Positions 8,665-16,303 of a DNA stretch of 33,588 bases are shown piece by piece (positions within the stretch are counted from its first letter, which is position 1; the number at the start of each line of letters is the position of its first letter). Below the pieces are notes generated by a model, which ran no database searches, had not been told where the DNA came from, and saw only the letters and a program-made list of their open reading frames with translations. A program made the translations under genes and the position numbers. Where the stretch lies: positions 678-34,265 of the forward strand of contig PLEH01000226.1 in assembly GCA_003136395.1 (NCBI GenBank). The letters run 5' to 3'. This DNA comes from Phenylobacterium sp. Its GTDB lineage: Bacteria; Pseudomonadota; Alphaproteobacteria; Caulobacterales; Caulobacteraceae.

Positions 8665-8799
8665 CGCCCGCCTCCCCTGCATCGTCGGCGAGGCTAGCGC
8701 GCGCGGGGCGTAGGCCGATAGCCCGCCGATGGCCTATGCTGCGCGAAAAGGTCCGTCCGTCGAGGCGACGCGCGGCGCAGCGAAGGGGAGTTTCACGCC

Positions 8800-9594
8800 A
8801 TGGCAGCACTCGTCACGACGTCGGACGCGGGGCACGTCCGCACCATCACCCTCAACCGGCCGGAGAAAAAGAACGCGCTCAGCCAGGAGCTGGCCTGGAG
8901 CGTGATCGGGGCGGTCGAGGACGCGGCCAGGGACGACAACGTCTGGGTCGTGGCGCTGACCGGCAGCGGCGACGCCTTCTGCGCGGGCCTGGACCTCTCG
9001 GGATCCGCGGATTTCTCTCCCCACACGCCGCAGACCGCGCAACTCGACGACATCGGCTGGGTGGGTCAGTTCCTGCTGGCCATCCGCAAGCGCTGCGACA
9101 AGCCTGTGGTGGGTGGGGTCAATGGCGTGGCGGTGGGCGCGGGCCTGGGCCTGGCCATGGCCTGCGACGTGCGCCTGATCAGCCGCAGCGCGCGATTGAT
9201 GGCCGGCTACACCCGCATCGGCGGATCGCCCGACGCCGGCCTGACGGTGACCCTGCCGCAGGCCATGGGCTACGAAAAGGCCATGCGCTTCATGATGGAG
9301 AACCGCACCCTGGTGGGCGAGGAGGCGGTGGCCTGGGGCATGGCCGGCGAGGTCGTCGACGACGACGCCATGTCCGCCCGCCTGGCCGCCTATTGCCAGG
9401 AGCTGTGCGCCTGGTCGCCGATCACGCTTCGGCTCCTCAAGCGCGGCATGGTCAGGTCCTACGAAACCACGGACCTGGAATCGCAGCTCCGCTACGAGGT
9501 TTCCAATATCCGCCGCGCCTTCGCCAGCCAGGACGGCCAGGAGGCGCGCCGCGCCTTCCTCGAGAAGCGCAAGCCGGTCTTCCAGGGGCGCTGA
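8800..9594 (+). CDS. Enoyl-CoA hydratase/isomerase family protein
   Basis: A 264-residue crotonase-fold enzyme, which acts on acyl-CoA thioesters in the cytoplasm by hydration or double-bond isomerisation. Oxyanion-hole elements are DAFCAGLDL (residues 58-66) and VAVGAGLGLAMACDVRL (110-126). At the catalytic-acid position it reads GGSPDAG (141-147), with Asp rather than the Glu pair of classical hydratases. This resembles PaaG-type isomerases, so isomerase activity is possible. AAGGGGAG lies nine bases before the ATG. It is near, but not in, the acyl-CoA dehydrogenase block; two genes of other types intervene. Specific substrate unknown. Confidence 0.9.
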   Translation: MAALVTTSDAGHVRTITLNRPEKKNALSQELAWSVIGAVEDAARDDNVWVVALTGSGDAFCAGLDLSGSADFSPHTPQTAQLDDIGWVGQFLLAIRKRCDKPVVGGVNGVAVGAGLGLAMACDVRLISRSARLMAGYTRIGGSPDAGLTVTLPQAMGYEKAMRFMMENRTLVGEEAVAWGMAGEVVDDDAMSARLAAYCQELCAWSPITLRLLKRGMVRSYETTDLESQLRYEVSNIRRAFASQDGQEARRAFLEKRKPVFQGR

Positions 9595-9686
9595 GCCGGC
9601 GACCTTACGGCGATTTCACTGGACCCTGGTTCCTCCAGCCCCGACGTTCCGTCGGCTCATAGCAGGGCTGATCAAGGGGTTAAGTG

Positions 9687-10454
9687 ATGCGCGGACTTCT
9701 CCTAGGCGCCGTGGGCCTGTCGGCGCTGGCGCTGTCGGCAGGCGCCTCGGCGGCCGCCTATGCCGGCGCGTCGCTCCACTACGATGGCGTCGCGGCCGCC
9801 CCCGCTGACGGAGTCCCGCTGAGGACCCCCGCCGTGCTCGACTGCCCGGCGACCCAGGGCGCGCTGACCCGCACCGCCCAGGCGGCTGACGGCAAGAGCT
9901 GCGACTACCGGGGCGCGGTCGGCGAGACCGTTCGCCTCAGGCTGGTGGCCCTCGACGGCCGCTCGGCGACCGACGCCATGGCCCCCACCAAGGCCGAACT
10001 GCACGCCCTGGTGCCCCTCTACAACCGGCCGGTCCCGGCGGTGGACAAGGACGAACCAGGCGATCGCGCCGACATCGATCTGCCCTTCTTCCACGTCCAC
10101 ACCCGGGGCGACCACGCCGAGGTGAGGATGTTCGGCGTCAAGGTCCACGCCGAGGGCGAGAACGCCGACGTCAATGTAGGCCATGGCAACAAGCACACGG
10201 CGGTCCACGCCGGCGCCGGTGGAGCGGAAGTCGTGGCCGAGGATGTCGGACGGTCCAACGCCTCCCTGGTCTATGTGCTGGCGTCCGACCGGCGCATGAG
10301 CTCCGGCTACTGCACGGTCGGCTATGTGGCGAAGGGTCCGGCCAAGGGGCCGCTGGTGGTCGGCGAATTCCGCGATACCCGAAAACGCCACGGCCACGAC
10401 GACGGCGACCACGGCGACATCGGCCGGCTGATCGACCGCAACGTGAAGGGCTAG
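9687..10454 (+). CDS. Secreted protein of unknown function, His/Asp-rich C terminus
   Basis: A 255-residue protein with a clear signal peptide (MRGLLLGAVGLSALALSAGA, cleavage near ASA-AAYAG). I chose the ATG at 9687 over the GTG at 9684 because AAGGGG sits seven bases upstream. The mature part has two cysteines (in DCPATQ and SCDYRG), a middle section with regularly spaced short strands (HTRGDHAEVRMFGVKVHAEG, ENADVNVGHG), a later Cys in GYCTVGY, and a charged tail (RKRHGHDDGDHGD) that could bind metal ions. No family is recognised. It follows the enoyl-CoA hydratase by 92 bp and converges on the MprF-like gene with overlapping stops (CTAG at 10451-10454). Confidence 0.78.
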   Translation: MRGLLLGAVGLSALALSAGASAAAYAGASLHYDGVAAAPADGVPLRTPAVLDCPATQGALTRTAQAADGKSCDYRGAVGETVRLRLVALDGRSATDAMAPTKAELHALVPLYNRPVPAVDKDEPGDRADIDLPFFHVHTRGDHAEVRMFGVKVHAEGENADVNVGHGNKHTAVHAGAGGAEVVAEDVGRSNASLVYVLASDRRMSSGYCTVGYVAKGPAKGPLVVGEFRDTRKRHGHDDGDHGDIGRLIDRNVKG

Positions 10455-12139
10455 GCGGCCGCCGAGACCTCTTCCGTCGGTTCGGGTTTCGGCTCCTCGG
10501 CCTTCTTCGGCCGTTTGGAGAGGCCAGCGACGCCGCCCGACGAAAGCAGGCCGACGTCGGCCATCAGCAGGGGGATCGACCACTTGTGCGGCGCGGCGCA
10601 GTAGCGCGGCTGCCAGAGGGGGTCATACTTGTCCTTGAACCGCCGCACGCCCTGGAAATTGTAGATTTCCTCGCCACGCTCGAAGAGCAGTCGGCCGACC
10701 CGCGACATGATCGGCGCCAGCGGCCGGTCGTCGAGGCCGGCCAGCGGGGCGATGCCGAACTCGAAGGCCTCATAGCCCTGTTCGCGCCCCCAGTTGATCA
10801 ACTCGACGAAGAGGTAATCCATGACGTTGTTGGGGGCCTCGTCGGCGTAGCGCATCAGGTCCATGGAAAAGGCCGAATGGCTGGCCGTCGTCCAGAGGGT
10901 CGCGAAGGCCACCGGCTTGCCGGCGACCCGGACCAGGGCCACCGGGAACTCCTGCACGTAGCCCGGCCAGAAGCCGCCCATGGAGAAGCCTTTCTCGCCG
11001 CCCGCGTGGTGCGAGAGCCATTGGTCCGAGATCGCCTGCAGGGCGGGCAGGATGGCGGTGACCTGCTCGCGATCCAGCACTTCGAAGGTCGCGCCCGCCT
11101 CGCCGAGCTTGCGCCAGGCCCGGCGGGCGTTGCCCCGCTTGCGCCCATCCATGGAGAAATTCTCCAGCGGCACCGCGGCGGTCTCGCCGACCTTCTGGAT
11201 GGAAAAGCCGAGCTCGACGATCTCCGGCAGATCCTCGGCGTTGAGGCCATGGATGCCCGGGCGCGCGGCGTGGGAGTCGGCCAGTTCGCGGAACCGCCAG
11301 AGCAGCTCCTGCCGCTCCTCGCGCTTGCCGACCGGCGCGCCCAGGGCCACCCAGGCGCGGCCGCGGACACCGAACATCAGGAAGCTTTCGCCCGACGCGG
11401 AGAACAGGAAGCGCTTGTCGCCAAGCAGCGCCAGATTCGAGCTCGGCTCGGCGACTTCGGCCTTGGCCAGGATCTCGCGCACCCGCTCGAAATCCGGGTC
11501 GCTCTCGCCCACGACCGGCGGCGTCGCGGCTGAGGCGAAGAGCCGCCAGACTCCGACCCCGAAAAGCACCAGAGCCGCGCCGGCCCAGGCCCGCATGGCG
11601 CGCTCGGCGTCGGCGTCGGCCATCACCCGCCACCAGGGCCGGTCGGCGTAGTCGGAATGCTGGAACGACCAGAACCCCAGGAGGCCGGCGCCGAGCACAG
11701 CGGCGGCGGCGGACAACAGCCAGCCCGGCGTGATTTCCATGCGGGTCAGCCGCGAACTGCGCGGAAAGGCGTCGTGGAAGGGCGCCAGCAGCAGGGCGAG
11801 CGCCACCAGCGCGGTGGTCTCCTCCCAGTTGAAGCCTTTCAGAAGGGCCAGGGTCGCACCCAGCAGAAGCGCGCCCAGCGTCGCCCCCCACGCCGCGTCC
11901 AGCCGCGCGCGCAGGCCGAAGGAGAGCAGCACCAGGGCCAGGCCCAGGATCGAAGACAGGAAGTGGCTGGCCTCGATCAGATAGACTGGCGTGATCTGGA
12001 TCAGCCGCATGAAGCGCGCCGGCTCGGACGGCGTCGCCCCCGAGGCCAGCAGCATCACGCCGGCGGCCAGCGTCAGGATCGCCGCCGTCCAGGGCGCCAT
12101 CGCGATGGCCGCGGGGCGAAGGTCTCTCAGGAAGCGCAT
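10451..12139 (-). CDS. Phosphatidylglycerol lysyltransferase-domain (DUF2156) membrane protein, MprF synthase-like
   Basis: A 562-residue protein with about six transmembrane helices in the first 205 residues and a DUF2156 domain after that. The DUF2156 part has the expected landmarks: GLNAEDLPEIVELGFSIQKVGE, EKGFSMGGFWPGYV, AFSMDLMRY, NNVMDYLFVELI, APLAGLDD and RRFKDKYDPLWQPRY. In MprF this domain transfers an aminoacyl group from tRNA to phosphatidylglycerol, lowering the net negative charge of the membrane. MprF proteins also have an N-terminal flippase of about eight helices; that half is missing here, so this is the synthase module only. A Lys/Glu-rich tail (KRPKKAEEPKPEPTEE) ends the protein. 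The amino acid transferred is unknown. It is a single gene, divergent from the acyl-CoA dehydrogenase block. Confidence 0.87.
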   Translation of the reverse strand: MRFLRDLRPAAIAMAPWTAAILTLAAGVMLLASGATPSEPARFMRLIQITPVYLIEASHFLSSILGLALVLLSFGLRARLDAAWGATLGALLLGATLALLKGFNWEETTALVALALLLAPFHDAFPRSSRLTRMEITPGWLLSAAAAVLGAGLLGFWSFQHSDYADRPWWRVMADADAERAMRAWAGAALVLFGVGVWRLFASAATPPVVGESDPDFERVREILAKAEVAEPSSNLALLGDKRFLFSASGESFLMFGVRGRAWVALGAPVGKREERQELLWRFRELADSHAARPGIHGLNAEDLPEIVELGFSIQKVGETAAVPLENFSMDGRKRGNARRAWRKLGEAGATFEVLDREQVTAILPALQAISDQWLSHHAGGEKGFSMGGFWPGYVQEFPVALVRVAGKPVAFATLWTTASHSAFSMDLMRYADEAPNNVMDYLFVELINWGREQGYEAFEFGIAPLAGLDDRPLAPIMSRVGRLLFERGEEIYNFQGVRRFKDKYDPLWQPRYCAAPHKWSIPLLMADVGLLSSGGVAGLSKRPKKAEEPKPEPTEEVSAAA

Positions 12140-12279
12140 CCAGCCCCATGTGCCGGTTGAAGGTGGCGCCCTAATAGCCGATTTGTCGGAGTTGAGCGCG
12201 TCAAACGGCTGTTTCGTTGCGCCGGGCCCGGCGCTAAGGTGGCCGCCGTTTCTGGTCTCTAAGAAGGGTTTGAGCCCCC

Positions 12280-13503
12280 ATGGCTGATTTCGGCGCCGCA
12301 GAGCTCGACACCTTCCGCGCGGAGGTCCGCGCCTGGCTGGAGGCCGAGTACCCGGCCGAGCTGCGCAAGTCCGACGCCAGGACCGACCCGGAAGCTGTTT
12401 GGGGCGGCCGCGCCTTCGAAGGCTCCGACGACCCGCAATCCGTCTGGATGCGCCGCGTCGCCGAGAGGGGCTGGACCACGCCCACCTGGCCCAAGGAATA
12501 CGGCGGCGCCGGCCTGACGGTGCAGCAGGCCCGGGTGATCGACCAGGAGATCGCCGCCGGACGCTACCGTCCGCCGCTGCTCTCCTTCGGCATATGGATG
12601 CTGGGGCCGGTGCTGCTGGAATATGGCAACGAGGCCCAGAAGGCCGAGCACATGCCGAGGATCGTGCGCGGCGAGATCCGCTGGTGCCAGGGCTACTCCG
12701 AGCCGGGCGCTGGGTCCGACCTCGCGAGCCTCGCCACCCGGTGCGAGGACAAGGGCGACCACTGGCAGATCGATGGCCAGAAAGTGTGGACCAGCTACGC
12801 CGACAAGGCCGACTGGTGCTTCTGCCTGGTGCGGACAGACGCCAGCAAGAAGCACGAGGGCATCTCCTTCGTGCTTATCGACATGGCGTGGCCGGGTGTC
12901 GAGACCCGGCCGATCAAGCTGATCAGTGGCGAAAGCCCGTTCTGCGAGACCTTCTTTACGGGCGTGAAGATCCCCAAGGGCAATCTGGTTGGGAAGGTCA
13001 ACGGCGGCTGGGAAATCGCCAAGCGGCTGCTGCAGTATGAGCGCCAGAACATCTCGGCCGGCTTCGGCGACGGCGGCTCGGTGGGCGGCGGCGCGGCCGG
13101 CGACCTGGGCGAGGTGGCCAAGCGCTATGTAGGCCTCGAGGACGGCAAGCTGGCCGACCTCGACCTTCGCCAGCGGATCACTCTGAACAAGATGAACTTC
13201 CAGGCCTTGCGGCAAACCATCGGTCGCACGGCGGCCGAATTGCGCGCCGCGAATGGGCCGAGCGCCGCGACCTCGATCATCAAATACGCCGCAGCCGAGT
13301 TCGCCAAGGAGCGGGGCGAGCTGATGGTCGAGGCGATGGGCGCCCAAGGCCTCGGCTGGGAGGGCGAGGGTTTCAGCGCGCCCGAGATCGCCACGGTCCA
13401 CGGCTGGCTGCGCGCCAAGGCCAATTCAATCGAGGGCGGCACCTCGGAGGTCAATCTGAACGTGGTCTCCAAGCGGGTTCTGGGTCTGCCCGATCCTAAG
13501 TAG
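12280..13503 (+). CDS. Acyl-CoA dehydrogenase, large (alpha-type) paralog 1
   Basis: A 407-residue FAD enzyme that introduces the alpha-beta double bond into acyl-CoA. The ACAD signature WCQGYSEPGAGSDLAS is at residues 135-150. A candidate catalytic Glu is E254 in LQYER, matching the helix-G position used by isovaleryl-CoA dehydrogenase and, as I recall, by mycobacterial FadE26/FadE29. This copy also has Glu (E385, IEGGTSEVN) at the C-terminal position used by medium-chain enzymes; its three sister genes do not. It starts the block of five same-strand ACAD genes and shares the MADFG start with the next three. It diverges from the MprF-like gene across 140 bp that should hold the promoter. Substrate unknown; branched, cyclic or sterol-side-chain acyl-CoA is a family-based guess. 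Confidence 0.93.
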   Translation: MADFGAAELDTFRAEVRAWLEAEYPAELRKSDARTDPEAVWGGRAFEGSDDPQSVWMRRVAERGWTTPTWPKEYGGAGLTVQQARVIDQEIAAGRYRPPLLSFGIWMLGPVLLEYGNEAQKAEHMPRIVRGEIRWCQGYSEPGAGSDLASLATRCEDKGDHWQIDGQKVWTSYADKADWCFCLVRTDASKKHEGISFVLIDMAWPGVETRPIKLISGESPFCETFFTGVKIPKGNLVGKVNGGWEIAKRLLQYERQNISAGFGDGGSVGGGAAGDLGEVAKRYVGLEDGKLADLDLRQRITLNKMNFQALRQTIGRTAAELRAANGPSAATSIIKYAAAEFAKERGELMVEAMGAQGLGWEGEGFSAPEIATVHGWLRAKANSIEGGTSEVNLNVVSKRVLGLPDPK

Positions 13504-13565
13504 TTTGGGCGGCGGTCTATTTTGGCCGCGGCTTCAAGATTTGAATTTTCGAAGGCGAGATTTCG

Positions 13566-14762
13566 ATGGCGGATTTTGGTGGTGACGTGGAGGCCTTCCG
13601 GGCTGAGGCCCGGGCTTGGCTGGATGAGAATTTCCCCAAGGCCCTGGCGAAGGACCCGATGGCCCAGCTCGCCAAGCTGCAGGCGCGGCCGGAGAGCCCC
13701 GAGGCGACGGCCTGGCGCAAGGCTCTGGGCGCCAAGGGCTGGGGCGCGCCGACCTGGCCGAAGGAGGTCGGCGGCGGCGGCCTGAACCGCGCCGAGGCCA
13801 AGGTGCTGGCCGAGGAGATGGCTGCGATCGGCGCCCGCAATCCGATCGGCGGCATGGGCATCGCGTTCTTCGGCCCGACGCTCATGGAGTACGGCTCCGA
13901 GGCGCTGAAGAAGCAGCACTTCCCCGGCATCGTGAACGGCGACGTGTGGTGGTGCCAGGGCTACTCCGAGCCCGGCGCGGGGTCGGACCTGGCGGGCCTG
14001 CAGACGCGGGCCGAGGACAAGGGCGACCATTTCCTCGTAAATGGTTCAAAAATATGGACTTCTGGAGCTCAGCACGCGGACAGATGCTATTGCCTGGTGC
14101 GGACCGACACGGCCAAGAAGCATGAGGGCATCAGCTTCCTGCTGATCGACATGAAGGCGCCGGGCGTGGAGGTGCGGCCGATCCTCCTGATCAACGGCGC
14201 CTCGCCGTTCTGCGAGACCTTCTTCACCGATGTGAAGGTGCCTAAGGACCAGCTGTTCGGGCCGCTGAACGGCGGCTGGACGGTGGGCAAGCGGCTGCTG
14301 CAGCACGAGCGCTCGGGCCAGGGCGGCGGGCGGATGATGGCCGGCCAGGACGTGGTCTCGCTCGCCAAGAAGTACGTGGGCGTGGACGACAAGGGCCGGA
14401 TCGCCGACTCGGACCTGCGCACGCGGATCGCCAAGCACCAGATCGACGCCAAGGCCCACGGCCTGACGCTCGCGCGGGCGGCCGCTGAAGCCAAGGGCAA
14501 TGTGAACCCCTCGGCCACGACGTCGGTGATGAAGAACTCCGGCACCTGGATCGGCCAGGAAAAGGCCGAACTCACCCTGGAGATCATGGGGTCGCAGGGC
14601 CTGGGCTGGAGCGGCGAGGAGTTCTCCAAGGACGAGCGGGACGCGGTGCGCACCTGGCTCTCCGGCAAGGCCACGACGATCTTCGGCGGCAGCCAGGAGA
14701 TCCAGTCGAACATCGTGTCGAAGCGGATCCTCGGACTGCCGGACACGACACAGAACGGGTGA
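13566..14762 (+). CDS. Acyl-CoA dehydrogenase, large (alpha-type) paralog 2
   Basis: A 398-residue paralog of the previous gene, 62 bp downstream. It has the FAD/substrate signature WCQGYSEPGAGSDLAG (129-144) and E248 in LQHERSG as the likely base. The C-terminal medium-chain Glu position is F373 (IFGGSQEIQ), so activity would have to rely on E248. The N terminus reads MADFGGDVEAFRAEARAWL, like the sister genes. Codons around 14035-14075 (SKIWTSGA) are AT-rich, with a rare ATA Ile, unlike the rest of the gene. A candidate ribosome site GAAGGCGAG precedes the ATG. The 14775-14885 gap to the next paralog holds a REP pair. Substrate unknown. Confidence 0.92.
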   Translation: MADFGGDVEAFRAEARAWLDENFPKALAKDPMAQLAKLQARPESPEATAWRKALGAKGWGAPTWPKEVGGGGLNRAEAKVLAEEMAAIGARNPIGGMGIAFFGPTLMEYGSEALKKQHFPGIVNGDVWWCQGYSEPGAGSDLAGLQTRAEDKGDHFLVNGSKIWTSGAQHADRCYCLVRTDTAKKHEGISFLLIDMKAPGVEVRPILLINGASPFCETFFTDVKVPKDQLFGPLNGGWTVGKRLLQHERSGQGGGRMMAGQDVVSLAKKYVGVDDKGRIADSDLRTRIAKHQIDAKAHGLTLARAAAEAKGNVNPSATTSVMKNSGTWIGQEKAELTLEIMGSQGLGWSGEEFSKDERDAVRTWLSGKATTIFGGSQEIQSNIVSKRILGLPDTTQNG

Positions 14763-14774
14763 TCAATCCCCGCT

Positions 14775-14885
14775 CCGCTCATCCCCGCGAAGGCGGGGAC
14801 CCATTGAGGGTTTCCGAGCGGATCGCGGCGGCGGGGACGGACTTTGAACTCAGCTTGGATCCCCGCCTTCGCGGGGACGAGCGGA
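14775..14885. repeat. Paired inverted REP-like palindromes (pair 1)
   Basis: The left unit at 14775-14803 reads CCGCTCATCCCCGCGAAGGC followed by GGGGACCCA. The right unit at 14855-14884 is its inverse, TTGGATCCCCGCCTTCGCGG followed by GGACGAGCGG. Each unit has its own CCCCGC/GCGGGG hairpin, and the two units can also pair with each other. This is the layout of a bacterial interspersed mosaic element. It lies just before the ribosome site of paralog 3 and could form a large stem in the mRNA. Confidence 0.85.
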
Positions 14886-14903
14886 AGAGATGGGACGCCA
14901 GAA

Positions 14904-16133
14904 ATGGCCGACTTCGGCTCAACCGACCTCGACGCCTTCCGGGCCCAGACGCGCGAGTGGCTGGAGGCCAATTTCCCGGCGTCGCTCAGGCGGGACGCCA
15001 GCGCGGTGGTCAATGCGGAGGCCACCGGCGCCGAGCTGGAAGGCGACGCGGCGCTCTGGAAACGGCGGATGGCCGAGGCCGGTCTCGGCACGCCCACCTG
15101 GCCCAAGGCCTATGGCGGCGCCGGGCTCAACCGCGCGGAGGCCAAGGTGCTGGCCGAGGAGATGGCGGCGATCGGCGCGCCCAATCCGATCGGCGGCATG
15201 GGCGTGATCATGTTCGGCCCGACGCTGCTGGAATACGGCGACGAGGCGCAGCTGCGCACCCACCTGCCGCCGATCATCAGGGGCGAGCTTCGCTGGTGCC
15301 AGGGGTTCTCCGAACCGGGCGCCGGATCGGACCTGGCGTCCCTGCAGACCAAGGCCGTCGACATGGGCGACCACTGGCTGGTGTCGGGAAGCAAGATATG
15401 GACATCAGGCGCCCATCTGGCCGACTGGTGCTTCTGCCTGGTGCGCACGGACCAGAGCAAGAAGCATGAGGGGATCAGCTTCCTCCTGATCGACATGAAG
15501 AGCCCGGGCGTCGAGGCCCGCCCGATCCTGCTGATCAACGGCACCACCCCCTTCTGCGAGACCTTCTTCACCGACGTGAAGGTTCCGAAGGAGAACCTGA
15601 TGGGGCCGCTGAACGGCGGCTGGACCATCGCCAAGCGGCTGTTGCAGCACGAGCGCCAGGGCATATCGGGCGCCGGCCAGCTGACGCCGGGGGCGCAGGC
15701 GGGCGCCGTGCCCGGGCCTTCGCTGGAGGTGCTGGCGCGCGACTATGTGGGGGTGGACGAGGACGGGGTGCTGGCCGACAACGACCTGCGCACGCGGCTG
15801 ACCAGACACCTGATGGAGGCCCACGCGTTCCAGCTCACCGGCCTGCGCGCGGCGGCGGAGACGCGATCGAACTCGGGGCCCTCGGCGGTGTCGTCGGTGC
15901 AGAAGAACGTGGGCTCGCAGGTGCGCCAGGAGCGGGCCGAGCTGGCCGTGGAGATCCTGGGCGCCCAGGGGCTCGGCTGGACCGGCGAGGGCTTCAGCGC
16001 CGACGAGATCGGGACCACGCGGGCCTGGCTGCGCGGCAAGTCCGGGACCATCGCGGGCGGAAGCCAGGAGATCCAGAACAACATCATCTCAAAACGTATC
16101 CTGGGTTTGCCCGAGGTGACGCAGGCGAGATAG
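14904..16133 (+). CDS. Acyl-CoA dehydrogenase, large (alpha-type) paralog 3
   Basis: A 409-residue FAD-dependent acyl-CoA dehydrogenase. The start is ATG at 14904 (MADFGSTDLDAFR), by alignment with the sister genes; an in-frame upstream ATG at 14844 would read through the REP repeat and is rejected. Signature WCQGFSEPGAGSDLAS is at 131-146, with candidate base E250 in LQHER. The C-terminal medium-chain Glu position holds A384 (IAGGSQEIQ). Compared with paralog 2 it has a slightly longer linker after the catalytic helix (TPGAQAGAVPGPS). The segment around 15385-15415 (SKIWTSG) again uses ATA for Ile and AT-rich Thr/Ser codons. Substrate unknown. Confidence 0.92.
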   Translation: MADFGSTDLDAFRAQTREWLEANFPASLRRDASAVVNAEATGAELEGDAALWKRRMAEAGLGTPTWPKAYGGAGLNRAEAKVLAEEMAAIGAPNPIGGMGVIMFGPTLLEYGDEAQLRTHLPPIIRGELRWCQGFSEPGAGSDLASLQTKAVDMGDHWLVSGSKIWTSGAHLADWCFCLVRTDQSKKHEGISFLLIDMKSPGVEARPILLINGTTPFCETFFTDVKVPKENLMGPLNGGWTIAKRLLQHERQGISGAGQLTPGAQAGAVPGPSLEVLARDYVGVDEDGVLADNDLRTRLTRHLMEAHAFQLTGLRAAAETRSNSGPSAVSSVQKNVGSQVRQERAELAVEILGAQGLGWTGEGFSADEIGTTRAWLRGKSGTIAGGSQEIQNNIISKRILGLPEVTQAR

Positions 16134-16138
16134 ACCCT

Positions 16139-16265
16139 CCGCTCATCCCCGCGAAAGCGGGGACCCAGGTGTTTTGTGTTTCGAGTGCTTCCGTTCCCCA
16201 GGGTTTGCCAGGCTACATGCCGCAACGAAAAAAACCTGGGTCCCCGCTTTCGCGGGGATGAGCGG
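16139..16265. repeat. Paired inverted REP-like palindromes (pair 2), 32-bp perfect inverted repeat
   Basis: The unit at 16139-16170 (CCGCTCATCCCCGCGAAAGC then GGGGACCCAGGT) is repeated exactly as its reverse complement at 16234-16265. The two are separated by 63 bp. All 32 positions match, so the pair is young or kept identical by gene conversion. It lies between ACAD paralogs 3 and 4. Confidence 0.9.
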
Positions 16266-16303
16266 GACCTAAGATAGGCCGAGATTTTGAAGGAGCGGAT
16301 TTG

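Noticed and set aside
14844-14903. In-frame extension of acyl-CoA dehydrogenase paralog 3
   Set aside because: It translates the right unit of a REP pair and has no match in the sister proteins, all of which start MADFG.
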